DNA of 64,000 bases from Neonectria sp. B-13. Its lineage: Eukaryota > Ascomycota > Sordariomycetes > Hypocreales > Nectriaceae. Where the stretch lies: positions 5,746 to 69,745 of the forward strand of contig NOKP01000025.1 in the NCBI GenBank assembly GCA_002682825.1, in the 5' to 3' direction. The first letter of the stretch is position 1. Each line of letters starts with the position of its first letter. The notes below the pieces were generated by a model. That model searched no databases. It had not been told where the DNA came from and saw only the letters and a program-made list of their open reading frames with translations. Below are positions 57,635 to 64,000 of this stretch, in pieces. The position numbers and the translations under genes were made by a program.

Positions 57635-60600
57635 TTACAAAAAGCCCTTGGTAAGACTGGGCACCCGGCCGAGGCTGCTCTTCCTCCTCGGCACGTCAAT
57701 TACAGACACGTCGTCACCCTCGCTAACCCGCCAGGGGCCCATTCGACTGCGGACACTGCCCATTACGCTGCCGGAGCCCTTGTCATTGCGGAGATTCTTC
57801 CAACCCTCCAGCTCTCGCCCTAGCCGGAGAGAGTTCTCCCTCTCCTCGCGCAGCTCGCGCTCAGCCCGTCGTGCCGACAGCTGGTTCTCAGATTCCGAGG
57901 ACTGCAGCTCCTCGATTGTCTTCAGAAGCTTGTCGACCTTGTCGCGCATCCTGGAGACGTCCTCTGAAAGCTGCGAGTTTTGCTTGTCCTTGCGATCAAT
58001 TTGGCCCTGCAAGTCCTTGACGACCCGGTCTACGTTCCGGACAGAGCGCTGGGACTTGCTGCGTTCATTCTCTTGATCCTCGATCTGAGACTCAAGCTGT
58101 TCCTTCGTTAGTACTGGTCTAGAGAAGGCGAAAGATGGTGTGAGTGCTTACCTCTTGAATGCGCTTGTAGAGGAACTTGATATCCTGGCTCGCACTCGAG
58201 TATCCCTTAGTCTCAAGGTCAACTAGCTTGAGCTGGGCTTCGTTCAGGTTCTTCTCAAGTGAAGCCTTCTGTTGTTGTAACTGAGCGGTCGTCTCTCGCT
58301 CCACAGCAACGTCCTTCTGAATCTCAGTCACGAGAGCCTCGGCCCGTCGCATCTTCTCCACGGCAGCAGCAGCAATATCCTCCTGCTGGGCTAAGTTTGA
58401 CTTGAGATCAAGGATCTCCCTGTCCATGTTGGCCGCATTGCGGAGAGATGGACTCTCGCCCTTGACAAGGTCCTCGAGACCATTCTTGGCTTCCTCGAGA
58501 CGCGCTTCAACATTGCGCTTCTCTCGGAGCAACAGATCGCGCTCTGCGACAATCTCATCGACCGAAGACCTGAGAGCCCGGACCTGCGATAACAGTGACA
58601 CAACCTTGCCCTGGGCCTCATTGTGCGCATTGACAGCCTCGTCGCGAGATGAGGCTACATCCGCAAGGGTCGACTCCAGTCGGGACTTCTCCTTGGACCA
58701 AGTCGAACTGTTTAGGACCTCGTCATCCCACTTCGACCTCAGCTCGTCAAGCTCTTCCCGAAGGCGTGTGATTTCAGCTTGCTTAAACAACTTCTCCTCG
58801 CGAGCGAGATCGAGCTCGTTCGTTAGAGTGGCAAACTCGGCTTGATACTTCTTACGAGTCTGCTCCATGCTTGACTCCTTGTCCTCAATGTCCATGGCGC
58901 GCTGGTTGCGGTAATCTTCCAGCTCATGCTGGAGTCGTTTCTTGGCCTGAGTCGCTGCTTCCAAGTCGGTCGAGATGTCTTCAACCTTCTCGTCCAGCCG
59001 CTGGTTCTGGCGTTGAAGATCCTCGAGGTTGGCATCCATCCTCTCACGTTCTGACATGACGACGGCGTATGTGTCCTCAGCCTCCTTTGCCTGTGATTTG
59101 GCAAACTGCTCGGCACGATTGGCCTTGAGGACTGCGATTTCTGCTTGCTCTAGCTTGCCGAAGTATTCGTCGGCACGACTCTTGTACAAATCGAGGCTTG
59201 ATGTAACGTCGACTAGCCTTGATGTCTCTGCATCGAGTCGAATTTGGAGATCTGCAAATTCCTCAAGGAGCTGGTTACGTCCTTGAGCCTCATGCTCACG
59301 GGCAAGTGTCATCTCATGAAGATCAGACTTGGCATCTCGAAGTTCGACCTCTGCCTTGGCCCGGTCGTACCGTAGTTTGTCGAAGTGAACCTTGACATCG
59401 GTTAACTCTGCCACAGCATCCTTATGACTGTGGACAAGAGCTCGCCGGGACTCTTCCTGGCTGTTCAGGACATCGAGGATCTCCTCATGCGACCGAGTCT
59501 GGATATCACGGAGAGAGAGCTCTCCGGATCGAATGGTTCTCTCCAAGGCAGAAACCTTCTTGGAAGAGTCGTCAAGCATCTCATGGAGGCGGCTGTTTAC
59601 CATCTCAAGCTTCTGCATCCGTCGCAGCGAGGGGCTCTGCTCGTCGTACGTGTCTGGGACAGGCGTGCTTCGATTAAGCTGGCTTTGCAGATGTCGGTTT
59701 TGCAGCTCAGTGAGCTGAAGCTGGTTCTGGAGTTCCTCGACCTCAGTCTTCAGATCCATCCTGCTGTTGAAGTTGATGGTGTCAACCGTCTTATCTGAAC
59801 GGGTTGAATCTTGAAGGTGGTCGACATCCTGGAAACGACGGGTAGGCGTGGAGGTGATCGAGTTGTTTCGGGCATGGATCTTAGCAGCGCGCCTTTGGGT
59901 TGGGGATCCTTGGAAGGGCGCCTCGTTGAGGTGGATCTCCTCGAGCTTGGGGCGGTTGGGCGTCGTGTCGTTGCGTGATACTCTCATCTCAGCAAGCTGG
60001 TTCTCCGCGTTTGACCTCGCAGCAGTCTGCACCCGAAGGTTCTGCTGAAGCTCCTCGACCTTCCTTACGAGGTCAAAGTTCTTGATGAGGATCTTTTCGT
60101 CGTTTCCATCCGATTGAGGAGGAATTGGAACCTCTGGATCAACAGTCCTTAGAATACTCAGCATCTGAGCTCGCAATTCCCCAAGCTCGTTGTCTCTAGA
60201 ATCCAGCGAGGATTGAAGGGTGCGAGCTGTAGTTTGAGCCTGGGTCCGGAGCTGCCTCTCCGACTCGATGGTTCGGTTCGCCTCAGCGAGCTGAGCGGTG
60301 AAAGTGGATGAGGCCTTCTCGGCATTTCTACTAGACTTGACCTCGCGGGCCACCTCATGGCTAAGGTCCTCCAGATTCAGCTGGAGTTTCTCGGCTCGCT
60401 TCTCAAGAGAAGCAATGGAAAGCTGAGAATCACCCAACTGCTTGTGTAGCTTGGTGTTTTGCTCCTCCAGTCTTGTCCTCTCTCGTTGAAGAGCGATGAT
60501 CTGGCCACGAGATGCCTCACTAGCACGGGATGATGAGCGGGCAATTTCGAGACCCTTTTGCTGGATTTTGTTCAACAAGGCGCGGTTGTCGTTCTCCGAC

Positions 60601-63600
60601 GCCATCAAGCGACTCTTGACCGTGCCGAGCTCGCGTTCCATCCTCTCCTTGGCCTGGTCATTTTTGAGACCAAACTCACCAGACTCCAAGATCATCTTGT
60701 TGAGGTCTTCAATTTGATGGTTGAGCTTGGCGCACTCCCCTTCGAACCACTGAAGTCGTTCATGAGCGGCGTCGAGATCGCGGAGAAGGCTGTCTTCCCG
60801 CTCGCGTGCTGCTTTGGTTGCTTGACGTTCCCCAGCCATTTCGGCCTGTGCTCGTGCTTCCTCAGCCTGAGTCTTGGCAACACGAAGGTTTCTGATTTCT
60901 TGTCGAGCTTCGTCACGTTCCTTCTCTGCGGTGATCCGAGCGTCCATAGTCCTCCTAAGAGTATCTTGCTGAGCATAGAGTTCCTTCTCGATGATGATCT
61001 TGGACTCGTTGAGGTGATCGTATTCCTCCTGCAGGGCTTGAAACTTGTGCTCGCCAAGAAGTAGAACATCATCGCGAGATTGACGCTCTCGGCTGAGATC
61101 CATTTGCGTCTTGTAAAGCTCGTCCTTGAGATCCTTGGTCTGAGACTCGAGCACTTGGCGGTTTTGGTCGGCCTGAGCATCTTCTGACAGGCGGGCTTCC
61201 AGCAGATTCTTCGCGTCCTCTGCCTCCCGCTCTAGCTGAGATTGTCTGGACTTCATCGCTACCAACTCAGCTTGAACTTCGCGGACTTTGGCGGCAGTCT
61301 TCTCCTTCTCAGCAGTGAGGGACTTCTTCTGGTCCTCCAGAGACTGACGCTCGTTCTCAAACTTCCTGTTATCGCTTCTAAGAAGTGCAAGCTCGCTTTC
61401 CTTCTGGCGGACGAGATCTTCGTAATCCGTTGACGTCTTTGAAAGCTGGGTAAGCTGCCGTTGAATGTCGCGATTCTCCCGGGACAGCGTTGCTTCCCGG
61501 ACCTTGACAGACTGAAGCTCCTTCTGCGCGGTGTGGAGCTTCACGTCGAGATCTTGGTCGACCTTGAGAAGTTTGCTCTCCAAGTCTCGGGCCTTCCTAT
61601 CCTTCAGTGCTAATTGGCTCTGGAGCACCCTGACTTCGTCCTCGAGAGCGGCTTCCTTCTCGCTCCGCTCTGATTGTTTCCGAGTGATCTCTTCGATGGA
61701 CTTCTCTAGCTCTGCAGTCTTTGCTACGAGTCGTCCCTTCTCCTCCTCCAATTTGGCAATGAGGATCGCAGCCTGCTCGAGTTGCGAACGATATGTCTCG
61801 ACATCTCGTTCCGCACGGTTCTTCGCTTCTAGCAAGTCGTCCAGCTCGTCCTCCAACCTTTCCTGATCCTCAATGGCGCCAGCCAGTTTCTCTTCAAGTT
61901 CCGCTTCCCGAAGTTGTAGGCGTTTGAAGATCTCTTCCTTGTCGAGGGCAAGGGCTCGTTCACTTTCGAGCGTCTGTTGAATCCGCATCATCTCGGCATG
62001 GCAATTGCGGCGCTCATCCTCAAGCTTATGGCGATTTTCCGACTCAAGGTGCATTTTCTCGTTGAGCTGTTTGATCATGGCATCTCGCTTCTTGACCTCA
62101 GTGGCGGTTCGGGTTGCCCCTAGGAGAGGCTTCATTTTCACAATAAGCTGCCACCAAGGATTCTCAACGAGACCGAGATAGACGTTGAGGTTCCTTTGGA
62201 TGATCCTGGTCGCCTCAGTGCGGAAGAGCCTCTTGTAGGCTGACCGTCGTTGGATGAAACCTCGGGCGACGGATTGGAATCGGGCCATGATCTCAGTGAT
62301 CAGTGCATCTCGCTGCTCTTCGAGCTCAGCAAGCACACCAGCTCGGAAGAATACCTTCGTCAGACCAACACGGTAGAGTGCCTTGTCTAGTCCCAACTTC
62401 TCGAGCATGATGGTGGCGGCGGCTTGTCCCTCTAGATAGCCCTTTGGCATTTTTTGACACAAGACTTCGTATCTTTGTCGGAACTCGTTGAATGACAGTC
62501 GATTGGGGAAACCAGTTCTTGCGATACGGATTCCTTCCAAGACACCATTGCAGCGGAGTTGATCCAGGACGAGTAGGTTGTTGAACTGCTTGGGCTTCTT
62601 CTTGTGATTTGGAAGAATGCATCGCACGAAATGCGGATGAGTCGAGTGTAGCTGGGTCATCAAGCTGTGAAGATGCTCCTTGTGTCTTTGGGCTACTGTC
62701 CGGAAAAGGCCCTTCTTGACACGACTTCTTGCGCTACCGATATCATCGTCTGTTTCTGCGCAGTCGGAGAACAGGGCGGCAATATGTTTATCAGTTGAGG
62801 CAGAAAGAAGCCGTGTGATGTTATCATTCAACGGGTCCTTGTTCTTCTCCAACCATCCTTCGGTGGAGTACTCAACCTCAGCAGCATAATGGGTCAGCAA
62901 AAAGCCTTGCCCAAGGCGTGATGGCCGATACTTCGTTGACTTCTTGTCCCACAGGGAATTTAACTTCTCGGTAAAGGACTTGTCGGTGGCTTTCGGCATC
63001 ACGCAGTCCTCGTCGAGACACGAAAATATGCCAATGGGGTTAGGAAGTTCAATGAGGTCGATGGTTGGCTGTAAATCTCGACCGAAATCGATAAACTTCC
63101 ATTCGATCTGTTCTCTGGCATATTCCTCCTGCTCGAGAACGAACATGTGATGATTGAAGAACTGCTGAAGCTTCTCGTTGGTGTAGTTGATACACAGCTG
63201 CTCAAAACTGTTGGTGTCGAAAATCTCGAAACCAGCAATATCAAGAACTCCAATAAAGTGTGAATCATCCAGACCCATTCCGGTTCGGTCAAGTTGTCGG
63301 TTAATGCGGTTGACAAGGCTACCGAATCCTCGCTCATAAATACCCTTGGATAGAGCATCCAAGCCGAGGCGAACCTGTTCTGGGGTTTGGACTTTCTCGA
63401 CCCATTCTCGACCAGCCTTGACTTTCGGATGAAGCAATCCTTGGAGAAATGGCTCCAACGAGACTCCCAGTAGTTTGCACACCTTGACGGCTTGTTCCTT
63501 TGCATCGGGAGCAAGGCGAGCCTGATCGGCGGCTCGACTCTCCTTCACAACGCTGATGTTTCCGAGATGCAGAACAGCCGCGACAGTACGAAGGATGGAT

Positions 63601-64000
63601 GTTTGGTCCTTATCAGAGAATCCCATGACCTCGAATGCCTCCATGAGTGACTCCCACTCCTCGTGGTCTGAGATTCCGACGATCGTGTCATGGCCTTCGC
63701 GGGTATAGGAGAAATCCTCAACACCAAGACCGTCAAGAAGAAAGTCATTCTTCATGCGGGAGTTTGCTCCTTTCAGGAGCTGATAGAAGATGTGGTAATT
63801 TCGCTCATGGGGATTTATTCGCACAACCCTGGATTTCTCCAAAAGGTACCAGTCGATGAAAGCGCCGCAGATTGCACCGTTTCGACTGAACTCGATCCGG
63901 ATGAACTTGCCGAAACGTGAGGAATTGTTGTTTCGAACTGTTTGAGCGTTGCCAAAGGCTTCTAAGATTGGGTTGGCGCGCAATATTTGCTGGGATAGGT
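57635..64000 (-). CDS. myoB: Class II myosin heavy chain (partial, N-terminus beyond the window)
   Basis: The gene runs off the right edge. In coding order the visible exons are 64000-58152 and 58102-57635, joined by a 49-base intron; together about 2105 residues. The visible motor part starts within LSQQILRANPILEAFGNAQT, so the P-loop and SH3 part lie outside. Switch I (NNNSSRFGK), switch II/relay (VLDIAGFEIFDTNSFEQLCI) and the converter (GVLEGIRIARTGFPNRL) are intact. A neck with at least one IQ motif (FQSVARGFIQRRSAYKR) is followed by NPWWQLIVKMKPLL, the usual start of the myosin II rod. The remaining ~1500 residues are almost unbroken coiled coil. The last exon supplies the end of the rod and a short basic/Ser tail (PRRKSSLGRVPSLTKGFL). 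The protein dimerises and drives contractile-ring constriction at septa. Confidence 0.95.

Overview
The window is nuclear DNA of a filamentous ascomycete (Pezizomycotina). It is most likely a sordariomycete, and a hypocrealean fungus would fit, but the sequence alone does not fix the order. Support comes from short 50-225 nt GT-AG introns, an AspE-type septin (absent from yeasts), a PalI/Rim9 pH-sensing protein, an RNA-dependent RNA polymerase, a class II myosin, telobox proteins and a TTAGGG-type telomeric motif. There are no operons. Genes lie on both strands and are separated by long gene-free stretches of up to 4.5 kb. Coding coordinates are my own exon models, read from splice sites, frame continuity and family knowledge.

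Layout. 1-9 kb: a long, repeat-rich leader and promoter, then a three-exon Yap-type bZIP factor (3644-4935), facing a cholinephosphotransferase/ethanolaminephosphotransferase (6158-7590, minus). 9-15 kb: an unrecognised 592-residue protein (minus) and palI/RIM9 (minus). 16.8-24 kb: fumarase (plus, with a perfect hairpin just downstream) and a mitochondrial ABC1/ADCK-like protein (plus). 24-30 kb: a long gene-free stretch with a 100-N assembly gap next to a poly-C tract, then the septin aspE (plus).

31-37 kb holds the most unusual part. A TRFH-Myb (Taz1/Tbf1-like) telobox gene (minus) and a double-Myb (Teb1/Tay1-like) telobox gene (plus) lie within 6 kb of each other, with a small four-helix membrane protein gene between them. 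A GGGTTAGGGTTAGGG telomeric motif sits about 150 bp upstream of the TRFH-Myb start codon, which suggests autoregulation.

37.7-49 kb: ribosomal protein S4 (plus), a five-exon D-lactate dehydrogenase (plus) and a 1378-residue RNA-dependent RNA polymerase with an N-terminal RRM (plus). Its only intron has two competing acceptors, one of which creates an immediate stop. 49-57 kb: a four-exon prolyl-4-hydroxylase-like 2OG-Fe(II) oxygenase (minus), an unrecognised protein (plus), AIM11 (plus) and a two-exon cysteine-containing unknown (plus). 57.6-64 kb: the C-terminal ~2100 residues of a class II myosin heavy chain (minus), which runs off the right edge.

Functionally this is mostly a housekeeping chromosomal region: mitochondrial and central metabolism (fumarase, D-LDH, ABC1-like, AIM11), lipid synthesis, cytokinesis and cytoskeleton (septin, myosin II), and telomere and RNA-silencing functions (two telobox proteins, RdRP). 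No transposon, CRISPR array, rRNA or tRNA gene could be supported.
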